A DNA stretch of 64,000 nucleotides. Source: Xylaria sp. FL1777. Lineage: Eukaryota; Ascomycota; Sordariomycetes; Xylariales; Xylariaceae. The translations under genes and the position numbers were made by a program. A model generated the notes under the pieces. The model was not told the DNA's origin. It saw nothing but the letters and a program-made list of their open reading frames with translations, and searched no databases. Every line of letters begins with the position of its first letter. Position 1 is the stretch's first letter. The stretch spans positions 124,001 to 188,000 of the forward strand of contig MU400533.1 in assembly GCA_022578965.1 (NCBI GenBank), written 5' to 3'. Of the stretch, positions 10,600 through 22,306 are shown one piece after another.

Positions 10600-13233
10600 G
10601 CTGCGCGATTGGAGGGTGTCCGGATGCAGACACAGGACGGCAGGTCAAGAAGGAACGTCGCGTTATCGAATATCAACGACAGACGAACAAGGCAGGGTGG
10701 GAGATGGATGGATGCGTGGGATGGTGGATGTGGATGCGAGGGTGTTGGAATGTGGAGGTCGAGGAGGTGAGAGGTCAAGAGTTCACAATTTTGGAACCCA
10801 CGCTAAAATTCACCCAGAGGCTGGAGCCGCACATCAACCAGAACAGGGAGCGGCAGATCTGATAGGCCAACCCATTTTCTTTAAGCTAGGATATCTTATA
10901 ACTCGCCAACTCGGTCTACCGAGCAGATGGCAGCCTCTCTCTGCCCATGCCCCAGAATCCCCATCCTTTGTCTCTTGGTCCTTCACACTTCACCGCATCA
11001 TAAGCCCAGATAACCTCGTATCATCAGCCATTCTGTGCCTTGGCGTTTATGTCCACAACAACGAAGACAGAAACAAAAAAGAAAACCAAGAACAGATCTC
11101 GGCTTTGACCACAAAAATCGATGCTCACACGCAGCCTCTAACATGGTATAGGCTCCCTTTCTGGGTGATCCAACACACTCCATCCCTAGGCTATCAAGCC
11201 GCACGTGGGAGCATTGCTGATAAAGTTCGGCAATCCAGCAATTTGATCCGCTCCGAGGCATGTTTTGGTGGTTTGGCGGCATCGTTACCCCCGACTGCCT
11301 AGAAGGTGTTATCAACCTAGTCAACCCCAACAATGACCGTCGCCTAGAAAAAGCAATGTAGTAAGATGCTCCAAGACGTGAAACATTCGAACCTTGGCCA
11401 TACCTTGATTTTAGGATTAATCTTTAGACAGGCTGTTGTAAAGCCATGAGCCGCCTTCTATATGACGTAGCAGTAACACTTACGCCGAAAAGCAATATCC
11501 ACAGCTTAGAGTAACAGCATTCCTTTAACCCACGAGGGTTAGAACGCCCCAAATCTCCAACTCGAGGCCATCACCAACTCATCAAATGCCGCATTTGATG
11601 GTTTAGTGAGGAATGCCGCTTTTTCCGTCGAGCATGATGTTCTCACGAGCACCAAGACATAATTTCTAACATCCCGAACGGCATGAGAATGCCACTTCGC
11701 TGACCTTTTGGGTAGTAATTAGGGATATAGCTTCCCCAGAATTGCGCCAAAATTGCCTCTTTAACTGCCATGTCGTCACCGTTCGTGGCAGCTCATGACT
11801 GCGAAGAGTCTTTTGGTCAGGCACGAAAAGGCCGACGGTGCACCTCAATCCGCAGATTCGTGCAAAGCATTTGATCCTAACATGTGCATGCCCTGTTTGT
11901 GGGCCACTATTGGCGCGATGTTAGCTGCTGAAGTCACTCCCTTGGGTGGAAATATCATTTCCAGGGCATTTATGCTTTTCCAACTGCAACCACCGCGCCT
12001 GGTCATCTAGAATATGCAAAGTGATTTCTAGTGCGCTTGAGCAGTCCTGGAAGAGACGGTCTGTTGAACTGATCCCAGCCAGATTGAGCGGCCCCTGTCT
12101 TTTGGCTGCGCCAGTCGTACCGTAAATTGTGGTATGCGACAGAGGTATTGCTTGTCTAAGCTTTACCCACCACCCGTTGATGCACCACGGCCAACATCGT
12201 CAAAGCATTTCAACCAAGGCTGATTGAGCCCACACATGGCCGCCTCGACGGATATTGGCTCAGTGCATGATGGTTTGCAAGACAAAGGCTGTACTACCAT
12301 AACGAGAGCACATCGGCTCAATATTGTGATATCGGTGCCAAGCATGCATTTGCCTACTTTAACTGAGTCGAGTTTGAGAGACTGGACACAAATTTGTGTC
12401 TGATATGGCGCTGTAATGTTGCGAGCAGGAATGATGGCGATGCTGGATTAGAGAGGTGTGGTTCGTCTCATGTTCCATAGAAGTGTTGGTTCAAAGGAAT
12501 CACGTTGTGGAACTTGTGTGGAGAACTTAACGTGGCTGGCACTTTGGAGAGACTCCAAAGTTTGAGCTAGCCCATGCCACCATCTGCCACCTATCAGTGC
12601 CACCTGCTAACGCCTACCTACATGTAGGTACATATATCTACCCAGTACTGCGTACGTGAAGGTATAACCCCTTCGAGAGATGATAAAAAGGAGAGTTTAA
12701 ATTTTAGAGAATTGCCAATTTTATAACAAGGAACAGGAAAGCAGGGGAACATATTACACATGGCAGGTATATAGGCAGGTATATAGGCCTTTTCTTTCAT
12801 TCTTTGGTTGTCCTGCCTCTTTTTGTTGCCTGTGTTGAGCCACACATTGCCATTTGTGGCTTGGATAATATTATCTCTCTACCAATTGAATTTGCTTGGG
12901 CCACACAAGTATTTTGGTCACTACCTGTGTAGACCCGCAGGGCTGGGAATCAATCACTGATCTGCTGCGTAAGCCACCGTACCTAACGATGTACCTCGGT
13001 ACATAAGGCAGTGTAGGTGGTGTACTGTCAGGTAGCGTGTACGTAACTCAGTATGATGTTCCAAGGTTGTTTTTTTTCCCTTGTTCTCCCTACCTAGTCT
13101 AGTCCGCGCAAGGTTTTCCCACACACACAAACCCACCTTTCATACCGCCTCGAGAGAACAACACCTGTTCCCAACGTATCTTGGACTAGACAACCCCCAT
13201 ACTGCTCGCTCGTTTCTCTGAGACAAGCCCAAG
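10600..13233. other. Intergenic, 2.6 kb between divergent genes
   Basis: This holds the promoters of the WHIM gene (-) and of eRF1 (+). Open frames here are short, lack introns that would extend them, and are not protein-like. A small tandem repeat (GGCAGGTATATA, two copies) lies near 12763-12788, and TACATGTAGGTA motifs lie near 12620. No RNA gene recognised. Confidence 0.4.
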
Positions 13234-14904
13234 ATGAGTGACGCCGCAGCGACTGAGGCCGAGAAGAATGTAAGAGCATGGACATGAGCCACCCAAATTT
13301 CCCTCAGGTGGGCTACGGCGGTGATGTGTGGTGACGTGGTATCGCTCGAATTCTCCCACTCACCTTTGCCTTTGCCTCCGCCCTCACTGCCGCCCGCGCC
13401 CTCGTTCGCGCCCTCCGATGGCCAGCCTAGCATGGGACTAACAGTGGTTGCTGCCAACAGATCGAGATATGGAAGGTTAAGAAGCTGATCAAACGCCTCG
13501 AGGCGGCACGTGGAAACGGAACCAGCATGATTTCGCTAATCATCCGTATGCACTTTACCCCTCCCCCGCTTTAGCACCACTGCTAAGTCCAGGTTGCTAG
13601 CTCCCAAGGATCAGATTTCACGAGTCTCCAAGATGTTGGCTGAAGAATATGTATGCTACCACACCAATCCGTCTTGCCTGCTACGTTACGCAATCCTCGT
13701 TGTTGTCGTCGCCCTCCTCGCGTAGCCGGTTGCTTTGGTGATCTATTGGCTAATGGGTACCATCCAGGGCACTGCCTCCAACATCAAGTCCCGTGTCAAC
13801 CGACAGTCCGTGCTGTCCGCCATCACTTCGACCCAGCAACGACTCAAGCTATACAACAAGGTCCCTCCCAACGGTCTTGTCGTCTACTGCGGTGAAATCC
13901 TGACCTCGGAAGGCAAAGAACGAAAGGTCAATATCGATTTCGAACCTTTCAAGCCTATAAACACCTCCTTGTACCTCTGCGACAACAAGTTCCATACCGA
14001 AGCGCTAGCCGAGCTGCTCGAGTCCGACCAGAAGTTTGGCTTCATTGTCATGGATGGTAATGGAGCCCTTTTCGGCACTCTGAGTGGTAATACTCGCGAT
14101 GTTGTCCACAAGTTTTCCGTCGACCTCCCGAAGAAGCACGGTCGTGGTGGACAATCTGCTCTTCGTTTTGCTCGTCTACGAGAGGAAAAGCGACACAACT
14201 ATGTCCGCAAAGTGGCTGAGCTAGCAGTTCAAAACTTCATCACCAGTGATAAAGCCAATGTGGCTGGTCTGATTCTTGCCGGGTCCGCCGATTTCAAGAA
14301 CGACTTGAACGGTTCAGACATGTTTGACAACCGACTACAGTCCAAGGTCATCAAGGTTGTAGACGTATCTTATGGCGGCGAAAACGGGTTCAACCAGGCT
14401 ATAGAATTGTCTTCCGAGACTCTCGGCAACGTGAAATTCATTCAAGAGAAGAAGCTTATTGGAAAATACTTTGAAGAGATTAGTCAAGACACCGGTAAAG
14501 TCTGCTATGGTATCGATGATACCCTCAAGGCTCTCGAGCTAGGGGCTGTTGAAATCCTTATTGTCTTCGAAAACCTCGAGGTTACACGATGGGTGTTGAA
14601 GGACAGCGGCGGTTCCGAGATCATCCTCCACCTCACCAAACAGCAGGAAACGGGTGATCGCTCTATTTTCATGGATAAGGAGACGAGCCAAGAGATGGAA
14701 GTTATCTCTCAAGACTCCTTCTTGGAGTGGATCGCTGAACACTACAAGGATTTCGGCACGAATCTTGAATTTGTGTCGGACAGATCGACCGAGGGCAACC
14801 AATTCGTGAAGGGATTTGGTGGCATTGGCGGAATTCTACGCTACAAGGTGAACTTCGAGCAGTTAGCTGAAGCAGATGACGATGATGACTACTACGACGA
14901 TTGA
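13234..14904 (+). CDS. erf1: Eukaryotic peptide chain release factor eRF1
   Basis: Exons 13234..13269, 13461..13545, 13601..13650 and 13768..14904 give 435 aa, the family's usual length. eRF1 reads all three stop codons in the ribosomal A site and, with the GTPase eRF3, triggers peptide release in the cytoplasm. The diagnostic motifs are present: NIKS at 62-65 and YxCxxxF (Y126, C128, F132) for stop recognition, GGQ at 184-186 in [10 protein letters not shown] for peptidyl hydrolysis, and an acidic C-terminal tail ([11 protein letters not shown]). The short first exon ([12 protein letters not shown]) and clean donors (GTAAGA, GTATGC twice) support the start. The stop is TGA followed by C, the leakiest tetranucleotide class, and is followed by two 3'-UTR introns and an in-frame extension, listed separately. 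Confidence 0.97.
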
Positions 14905-15428
14905 CAGGTTAGTCAATACTCTCTAAATCTAGAACATCCTCGAGCCTTATTTGAACCCGTCTTATTTCCTCATATTTCCGCCTCGATTTTTTAAGTTTTC
15001 CCCTTATTGACCAATACCCAATAGTTTGATGAGTCCCTTGTACGCGACGAGGGACGCTTTCAAGCAGTCACATTTGAGCAGGCACCTGCAGAGGACGCGA
15101 AGCGCCCGTTGCAGCAAGAACCCGTCGAGAAGGCCGACGCAATCCCAGCGCCGAAAGCAGCGAGCACGTCGTATGCTCGACGGCGACTTCTGAAGACGGG
15201 ACCGGCGAACTCAGAGCACACCGCTAAGCAGGTTGCGACGCCAAGCCCGCTTCGGTCTATGATGACGGCTTGAATTTCACCAGAACGGAATGGAGGTTCG
15301 TTAATATCACACCGCTTAAGTCAAACCAGTGGCTAACTAGTTGCTTAGATGCTACCAATGCGTTCAAGGGCCACCCTGATGAAGGTGTCGGACTCTGCTA
15401 CACTTACGTCAGCCTAGGTGCAAATTAG
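14905..15428 (+). promoter_or_regulatory. eRF1 3' region: two introns and in-frame readthrough frame
   Basis: Predicted introns are 14908..15024 (GTTAGT to CCAATAG, 117 nt) and 15296..15348 (GTTCGT, CTAAC branch, TTGCTTAG, 53 nt). After splicing, the frame past the eRF1 TGA reads CAG and then 82 codons (15025..15270) to TGA 15271..15273. Beyond that it is open again for 33 codons to TAG 15426..15428, across the second intron. The 82 codons have coding-like third positions and include FDESLVRDEGRFQAVTFEQA; the last part includes KGHPDEGVGLCYTYVSL. If the first intron is retained, the frame closes within it. Spliced 3'-UTR introns in eRF1 mRNA that bring it under NMD/EJC control are known from Neurospora crassa; the readthrough frame here is my observation. 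Confidence 0.6.
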
Positions 15429-16135
15429 TCTCACAGTAGTTCTTGAACTTGTAGTTTTCTGCTTTGTCAGGCTGAGGTGTCGTATCCTCCGGCTTGCTGG
15501 TCAAGATTGTGTTACCAGGAATACCGTGATGTCATAGGGGAGGCATTACTTATACCGCTCATTAAAGTCAAATTACAATACAACAGACTTGGTCGCTCGT
15601 TACTAGTAGCATCTATGATGGTCACGCGTGAGAAACAGTCTTTTTGAATTGCCGCGAAAATATTATATACGTAGTATTCGTTCTGTAGCTCCTAAACTGC
15701 AGCTGAGGCTGAGACCCGTGGGAGTGGATCTCCGAGGGCGTGCCGAACAGAGGGCGTGCCGAACATCGCTATGAAAATTCCACATGCGCAGTGCTGATCT
15801 ACATTATATAAGAACACACATACATACCTCCTTAGGTACAAACTCAATTTAGTTGGTACCTACACTATTTGGTCACAACGTCGCAAAGTTACCCAAAGTT
15901 ACACCTCTCGTCAAGTCACTCATAGAGCTATGCGACTCTCATGATAGAGCTTGAGTACTATTATATATGCCTAACTATCTACAGCCGAAATAGAATACAG
16001 GGGGCCTTTTGGTCCATCTAATATCACAACTCATTGTCAGGATCACAAATCTCCCCTGCCGCTTCTGTCAATCTATGAGGCAGCTGTCCTTAAATAAAAC
16101 AGAAACTCATTGTTTTGAACGTACCCGTCCTCGCA
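15429..16135. other. Intergenic
   Basis: Between the eRF1 3' region and the prephenate dehydratase gene. It has a 17-nt tandem duplication (GAGGGCGTGCCGAACA unit) near 15734-15767. No gene seen. Confidence 0.4.
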
Positions 16136-17454
16136 ATGGGACCAAATGAGCAGGCGGGCTCTGGAGACGTAAGCTCCAAGCCCATCGTCTGTTTCTTAGG
16201 GCCGATATCGTCATATACACACCAGGTACAAAAACCACTGGTTCTGGGCAATTACCCCTATCCCGTCTGATTTGTGATCTTCACATCTCATGCGAATAGC
16301 TCTATTAGCTAATACTCATGTGGTATTTACATAGGCCACGATGCAGGCTTTCCCGGCTGACCAGTTTGACTTGATGCCTGTAACCACGATCAAGGGTATG
16401 TAGACTGTAAGGTTATTCTCAAACATCCATGCTCAGCAATTCTCACACATTAACTTTCTTGGCTCATTTCTAACTGATATACGTGGAAGATATCTTCGAC
16501 ACAACGCAATCAGGTGCCGCGAGCTACGGCGTGGTTCCTTTTGAGAACTCGACCAATGGATCAGTCGTATTTACGCTAGACAACTTCGCGGACAGATCAA
16601 ATGTATACGGAGACCTGAACGTCTGCCAGGAAATATATCTAGATGTACACCACTGCCTACTCGGCTACGTTGACAAATCAACTCCTGCGCCTACATCTCC
16701 CATTACACCTGGCACCAAAGACATGGGGACGAATAAAGAGGCCGGTGCGAGCGGGCAACAGGCCCCGACGGCACGGTCTCGACCATTACAGCCTATATCA
16801 CATGTGCGCCGCGTGTACAGCCACCCGCAGGCCTTCGGGCAGTGCACGGCGTTCCTGCAGTCCTGGCTGCGCGGCATCGAGACGGTAGACGTGAGCAGCA
16901 CGAGCCGGGCAGCGGAGCTCGCACTCGCAGACACGTCAGGCTCGAGCGCAGCCATCAGCTCCGCCGCCGCGGCCGAGCTTCTCGGGCTCGACGTGCTGGC
17001 GCGGAACATCGAGGATCGCGAGGACAACACGACGCGGTTCTTCGTGCTTCGGAAAGGCGAAGCGGCGTTGTCCACATCTCCTGCAACTACGGCCACGCCG
17101 GCAACGATAATCCTATTAGAAAAGACGGAGGAGGGAGAAGGAAAAGGAGAAGAAGACGATGATGCCGAGCTCTTATCTAGCACCAAATCCCTCCTCTCCT
17201 TCACCGTCCCGCACCGCAGTCCCGGGGCCCTCGCCGACGTGCTGTCGTGTTTCCGACGGGGCGGCCTGAACCTGACGAGCATCAACAGCCGCCCCAGCCT
17301 CACGGGCGCCGCGGCCTTCGAGTACGTCTTCTTCGTCGAGTTCGAGGGCCACCGCTTCCGGGACCCCCGCGGCCGCGTCGCGCGCGTGCTGGAGGATGTC
17401 GCGGCCGTCGCTAGGACGTCGCGGTGGCTCGGCAGCTGGGACAACATGGGTTGA
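16136..17454 (+). CDS. pha2: Prephenate dehydratase
   Basis: Exons 16136..16225, 16335..16395 and 16490..17454 give 371 aa. The junctions rebuild FLGPISSYTHQ-ATMQAFP and then VTTIKDIFDTT. The enzyme converts prephenate to phenylpyruvate in cytosolic phenylalanine synthesis. Visible motifs are the N-terminal FLGPxxSYTHQ strand, GVVPFENSTNGSV (64-76), the catalytic Thr-Arg-Phe (232-234) in DNTTRFFVLR, and a C-terminal ACT domain from about residue 285 with GALADVL (296-302) and NSRPS (316-320), which in the family binds phenylalanine for feedback inhibition. Two low-complexity insertions stand out: TPAPTSPITPGTKD near 115-130 and an acidic stretch (EEGEGKGEEDDDAEL) between the catalytic and ACT domains. 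The ATG at 16136 gives the standard short N-terminus. Confidence 0.92.
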
Positions 17455-18304
17455 GCGAGGCAGGCAGGCAGGCAGGCAGGTTATAACCACGTGCGAGAGA
17501 AAGGTGTCTGAAACAAGCATACACACCTTCATCCGCCCCCGCCCCTTGGATTCTCTCCAAGGCATAGATAGGAATTAGGTGAATTCGGCAATGTGAAACG
17601 GCGTCTTAAAACTTAACTTGGAAGACTACATGGAACAGGACGAGAAGAGAAGGGGGAAGAGAAAAGTAGAACCAGCAGGTCACTGGGGCGGATTGGGGGT
17701 CAATAGGAAGGACATAGTTCGTACTTGTGGAAAAAGGGCATTGAGAAAGCGGATAGAATGAGAATTATTACTGCATAGATAAGACGAATGCTTGAACGAG
17801 AACCATGGTAGTGAACATGTATATTACGCTTAACTGACGTTATTTCTATCTTTATCACAATGACATAGTTCATAGTATGACCATCGGCTAGGTAGAACTC
17901 GCTCAAGTCATCTAAGCTTTTTTCCAGGTCTTCCCGATCCCCTCAAATCCCCTGCAAATTCATTCGTATTTCGTCGTTATAAAAAAAAATCTTCAGTGGC
18001 GATGTAATGTGGTGAAGCTAGGAGTTCAACTATAATCAACGCATCACCCCCTAACTGGCTCGAAATGGCGATAGCGAAGCTACCTGGGTAATATGCATTG
18101 GTAGACTGAAACGACTATGGGCACGTAGAACAGATGCGGGTATGTACGATATTTAAACATTGCTGATTACTCCGTCTGAACTCCCAGTCTTCAAGCCTGC
18201 CATTCTAAATTATACTACAGTGATACAGAATGCCTCCATCCATTTCGTTTGCTCTGGCTGCGTTTCCAGGACGTGTTTCTTGGATTGATAATTGCTGGTC
18301 TTGT
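17455..18304. other. Intergenic, convergent 3' ends, with a short AGGC repeat
   Basis: Between the 3' ends of pha2 (+) and pda1 (-). A tetranucleotide repeat (AGGC, nearly six copies) sits at 17458..17480, directly after the pha2 stop. No gene seen in the rest. Confidence 0.5.
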
Positions 18305-19697
18305 TTATTTGGAAGAGAAGTAGAAGTTCTCGTCAGGCGTTCGGCCACGCAAGAACTGCGGCTCGCTGCCCTTGGCGTACACATCTTCGAATAGAATTTC
18401 CGGCTTATTTTCAGGGACGGCCATAGCCTCAGCGATGGCTACCTCATCGTTGACGTGCTTGCGAGCCTCCTTGTCAATGACCTTGAGCTCTTCCTCGTTG
18501 CAGACGCCCCAGTCAAGGATCTTCTGCTTAAGGCCGGCGATGGGGTCGTTGGTCGATCGCATGCGTTGAATCTCCTCACGGGTTCGGTAAGTGGTGCCGG
18601 GGTCGGACATGGAGTGGCCACCATATCGGTAGGTAACATATTCGAGCACGAGGGGACTGCTTTCAGCGAGGGCCCATTCCTTGCCGTACTTGACAGCAGC
18701 CTTGACGGCTAGAACATCCATGCCGTTGACCTTCAGACCGGGAATGTACTGGCCACGCTTGTAGTAGTCGGTAAGCGCGGATGATCGGTTGGCAGCAGTG
18801 CCCATACCGTACTTGTTGTCTAGATAAAAATTGTCAGCTCGTGTCAACATGAGCTTCAGACTCAGCAGTTTAACGTACTCTCGCAGCCAAAGAGCGCAGG
18901 CAGACCCCAGAGTTTGGCCATGTTGAAAGCTTCAAAGACTTGGCCCTGGTTGCTGGCACCATCACCGTAGAGGATGACGGATGCGTTTTTGCGGCCCATG
19001 TACTTGTGAGCGAACGCTAGACCAGCGCCGACCGGAACCTGGGCGCCGACAATACCATTGCCGCCGTAGAACCCCTTGGTGAACATGTGCATAGAACCAC
19101 CCTTTCCGTAGGCGATACCCTCGCGTCGGCCCAGTAGCTCTCCAATGATGGATCGTACATCAGCGCCGCGCATCAGAGCGAAACCGTGGCATCGGTAAGC
19201 GGTGATAATGTCATCTGCCTTCGTGAGGGCGTGCTCGATACCCACGGCGACAGCCTCCTGCCCTGTTGACAAGTGGCAGAAACCACGAATCTTCTTCTCC
19301 TTGTACAAGCGATCGGCGGCCATCTCCATTTGCCTATTTCCATCCAGTTAGCCGACTAGACACCACTTCGAAGTCACTGGCTATTCCAGTATCCGGTACG
19401 TTTGCTATCATACCTGATGGTCACCATATTGTAGTACATCTCTTTCAGCTCCTTCTTCGTGACATCGAAGGTATATGGAGGGGGGTCAAGTTCATAAGTC
19501 TCGAAGCTCTCGTCGCTCAGGGTGACCTGGAAGGGCTGGTCGTCGGTGTCAGGAACGGCGCCCTTGTCGGCGTGTGATGAAGCGGCGTTGGTGGTGACGG
19601 ATCGCAAAGCAGCAACAGTAGACGGCCTCGCAACGGCAGCCCGCGCGCGCACCAGGGGCGCTGCAGCTCGAGGAACTCGCAGCGCTCGCGAGAACAT
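18305..19697 (-). CDS. pda1: Pyruvate dehydrogenase E1 component, alpha subunit
   Basis: Exons are complement(18305..18819, 18879..19333, 19414..19697), giving 417 aa, the usual fungal length. With E1-beta it forms the thiamine-diphosphate decarboxylase of the mitochondrial pyruvate dehydrogenase complex, feeding acetyl-CoA to the TCA cycle. The N-terminus ([20 protein letters not shown]) is Arg/Ala-rich without acids, a typical mitochondrial presequence. The thiamine diphosphate motif runs from GDG (218-220) to NN (247-248), split by the second intron. The phosphorylation loop [12 protein letters not shown] (310-321) carries the serines that PDH kinase targets in the family. ATG 19697 is chosen because the in-frame sequence upstream is a hydrophobic 5' leader without family similarity. 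Confidence 0.96.
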
Positions 19698-20920
19698 TGT
19701 GAGGGCGCGGAGGGGGAAATTAAGGATAAGGAAGAGGGCTGGAGAGGACACGAGGTAAGAAGCGGCCGGTGTGGATATGAGGATGAAGATAAGAGATTGG
19801 CGCCAAGATACTTTCCCTCGTCTCACTCGCTCTGCCAATGTTCAATCTGGTAGGATCTACAAGGAGTACCTAGGAGGAGGAGGAGGAGGAGGAGGAGATA
19901 CTGCTGAGTGAGGGTAGACAGTAAGCTTGCGTGAGCGAAGGAAGCCGATTGAAAAAAATTATGGAGCTCCGGACGAGAAGTCGCTCAACAATTCTGACCT
20001 CCGAGCCCTCCTCAAATCTGGTATAATAGCGGCCCTACAGCTGGTCTTCCCCCTTTTGGGGTTAGTCCGTCCGACCAGCGGAACCCCGATGCCCGATAGT
20101 TCTTAGTGTATGTGCGTATGTACACACCGATAAGCAATTGGAAGCGTCTGCCGTGTATAAACGTGTTGATAATAAGAAGTTCAGGTTTCCACAGCCTCAT
20201 CGTGTGAGCGTCATCTATGATCGTGCCGGTCTTTCTGTATTCCCCAGATTGTTTTTTTGGGGCCCCTTGAGTGTGCAAACACGTACATACATATTACAAT
20301 ATATAACTACACGACAATTTTTACCTATATATATTAAAGAGCTGTAGCAGTTCTACAGTAGAAGGACAATAATCCGCACACTTCATGTCATCTGCATAGC
20401 TACGTAGTATAGGTAGGTGGTTGAGAACCGAAACTAAAACACAATTGCAACACACCTTTATTGATGGATTTGCCGATACCAAAACTGCAAGCCTAGAGAG
20501 AAGCGATAACCTTTTATGGGGTATTCTTCATAACAGATCGTCAACAATCTTCGTCAAAGTAACCTCTCCAGCTAAGAAGGTCACAGCACAAATGAAATCA
20601 ACCAAACACGCCTACCCATAACCTTCAACTCCGCAATAATCCGCCCAGCTATAACAAGCCCCGACTTCAAAAACAAATCAGGCTAAAAGACCTCACACTT
20701 TACGCCGTTTTCTAGCAGTGCCGATATTATGGGACTTTCAATCCCGCCGTGCCAAATTTTCCAGTGCCTGTAACCAGAAAAGCAGAACGATACACTCGAG
20801 ATACTCGGCTGTAGGTGTCTTGGGCCTATCGCCGTATCATAAGAATCAAATATAAAATAGAATGCATCGTAGGTTAGAAGAGGAGGATGTGGTAGGTAAG
20901 CGTGATCTACACACTACGAA
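19698..20920. other. pda1 promoter and velC 3' region
   Basis: About 1.2 kb between two genes on the minus strand. It holds the pda1 upstream region, a GGA trinucleotide repeat and AT-rich sequence near 20280-20340. No supportable gene. Confidence 0.4.
19872..19897. repeat. AGG trinucleotide microsatellite
   Basis: Eight uninterrupted AGG units plus AG, about 175 nt upstream of the pda1 start codon. On the pda1 strand it reads CCT repeats, a polypyrimidine tract in the promoter or 5' leader. Confidence 0.9.
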
Positions 20921-22306
20921 TCACGACTTTCTCACACGTTTTGAGCGTCTTTGGCTACCACCACCATGAGCCATATCGTCGTAATCGTCTTCACTCTCAC
21001 TCCCCTCGCGCGCGCGGGTTCTATCGTTTCCCTTCTTGATAGATATCAGACATCCTTGTTCCTTGAGCCGCTTTGTGAGCGCAGTGCTCGCCTTCATGCC
21101 CGGAAAGTCCTTGGCGTTGTAAACTGTAAACACGTCGCTCATCACTATGGCTGCCACTGGAGTCCTATGGCCCGGGGATGATAATGGATCTAGCACCATA
21201 AAGCTGAACTGTAGTCGAAATGAGCCCGGGGTGCGGCACGATAAATCAGGGAAACAGAAGAAACACCCGTACTCGTCGTTCTCGTCGTTGCCCGCGAAGG
21301 GTGATGATACGACGGTCCCCATCAACCTCCGCTGCGTACGGTAGTCTTCAGGCATTGACGACAAGTCTTGGTCCCCTGCTTCGTTCCAGATGGTGCAATG
21401 CATAATCGAATAACTATGTGTGAGTCGGTTCCTGATTTCCTCGTCCGAGGCTGCAGGATCTTCGATACTCATTTGAATGATAGGTGGTGGATCAATGACT
21501 CGGCGGTCCCTTTCACCATAACCACACGATCTTGCGGCCACAGGTTGTTGGCGAATGCTGATACGGTAGGTAGAAGTCACAGCAGCAGACGTAGGTGTCC
21601 TCTGGGGTGCTTTCTGGTGGGCCTTGGACGACTTGGACGTGGCAGAACTCTGCTCATTGCTCAGTATATCAGCTATCTTCATCCGTTGTTCAGGAGCTCG
21701 AGGCTCTGAATGAGGGGACCACGTCTGATGGGTAGGACTGCTCGTCTGGGATGATGCGCCCAGACGAGTATGGTGGGATTCCGCGTCTTGAGAGGATCTC
21801 ATCGGCTGTGTGTCTATACAAGACGGTTGTCGAAGCGGGTGCTCATGGACCGGTGCAAAATGGGACGATAGACGAGACGTTGGCGAGGATTTGGGATCTT
21901 GCGTAAACTGGCGAAGGCGAGGATAATCTGATAAATCCTCGGAACGGTCACTAGCAGTTGAAGAATGAGCGGGTGAAAGCCGAGCTCTTGTATCGACCCG
22001 CCCCCGGCTGGAAGAGCTGAATGTGGAGGTATGGATCTCAGGACCCGGGATCGGAACTTGCGCCGGCCTGTGACCTGACATTGAAGTCACAGGCGCATAT
22101 ACGTCCCGATACAATGGATGGCTGTGAAATGCACGTTCCCGTCCAGTCAGAGCAGTCTGATTATGGTGAGCACCACTAACCAGGCTTGATGGCGGCGGTA
22201 GGCGCAGGGTTTGCGGATTCTGGTCTTGAGGGTAATATGAAGTATGTCGTGGAGCATAGAGTTCATTGCCCCACGAATCGAGAGGTCTTGTCATGGCGTC
22301 CACCAT
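20921..22306 (-). CDS. velC: Velvet-domain regulator, VelC type
   Basis: A single exon of 461 aa. Residues 1-245 are Ser/Pro/His-rich and disordered. A velvet domain spans about 246-435, beginning TYRISIRQQPVAARSCGYGE and continuing RDRRVIDPPPIIQMSI, then YGCFFCFPDLSCRTPGSFRL and GHRTPVAAIVMSDVFTVYNA. The tail is acidic then basic (QRRSKRVRKS), a likely nuclear localisation signal. Velvet proteins are fungal transcription factors with an NF-kappa-B-like fold that pair with each other and control sporulation and secondary metabolism. The long disordered N-terminus with a C-terminal velvet domain and the CGYGERDRRVIDPPPI wording fit VelC better than VeA, VelB or VosA. The start is ATG 22306; the in-frame sequence further upstream has no ATG. 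Confidence 0.9.
   Translation of the reverse strand: MVDAMTRPLDSWGNELYAPRHTSYYPQDQNPQTLRLPPPSSLVSGAHHNQTALTGRERAFHSHPLYRDVYAPVTSMSGHRPAQVPIPGPEIHTSTFSSSSRGRVDTRARLSPAHSSTASDRSEDLSDYPRLRQFTQDPKSSPTSRLSSHFAPVHEHPLRQPSCIDTQPMRSSQDAESHHTRLGASSQTSSPTHQTWSPHSEPRAPEQRMKIADILSNEQSSATSKSSKAHQKAPQRTPTSAAVTSTYRISIRQQPVAARSCGYGERDRRVIDPPPIIQMSIEDPAASDEEIRNRLTHSYSIMHCTIWNEAGDQDLSSMPEDYRTQRRLMGTVVSSPFAGNDENDEYGCFFCFPDLSCRTPGSFRLQFSFMVLDPLSSPGHRTPVAAIVMSDVFTVYNAKDFPGMKASTALTKRLKEQGCLISIKKGNDRTRAREGSESEDDYDDMAHGGGSQRRSKRVRKS

Noticed and set aside
10481..11302. Long forward frame (273 codons) opposite and upstream of the WHIM gene
   Set aside because: Its first part is the antisense of the WHIM gene's first exon and the rest has no protein-like character or splice context.
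14902..14904. TGA of eRF1 read as selenocysteine
   Set aside because: Ascomycete fungi lack the selenocysteine machinery as far as is known; readthrough with splicing explains the layout better.
16665..17447. 260-codon minus-strand frame
   Set aside because: It is the GC-rich antisense shadow of the prephenate dehydratase exon, whose own frame has clear motifs.
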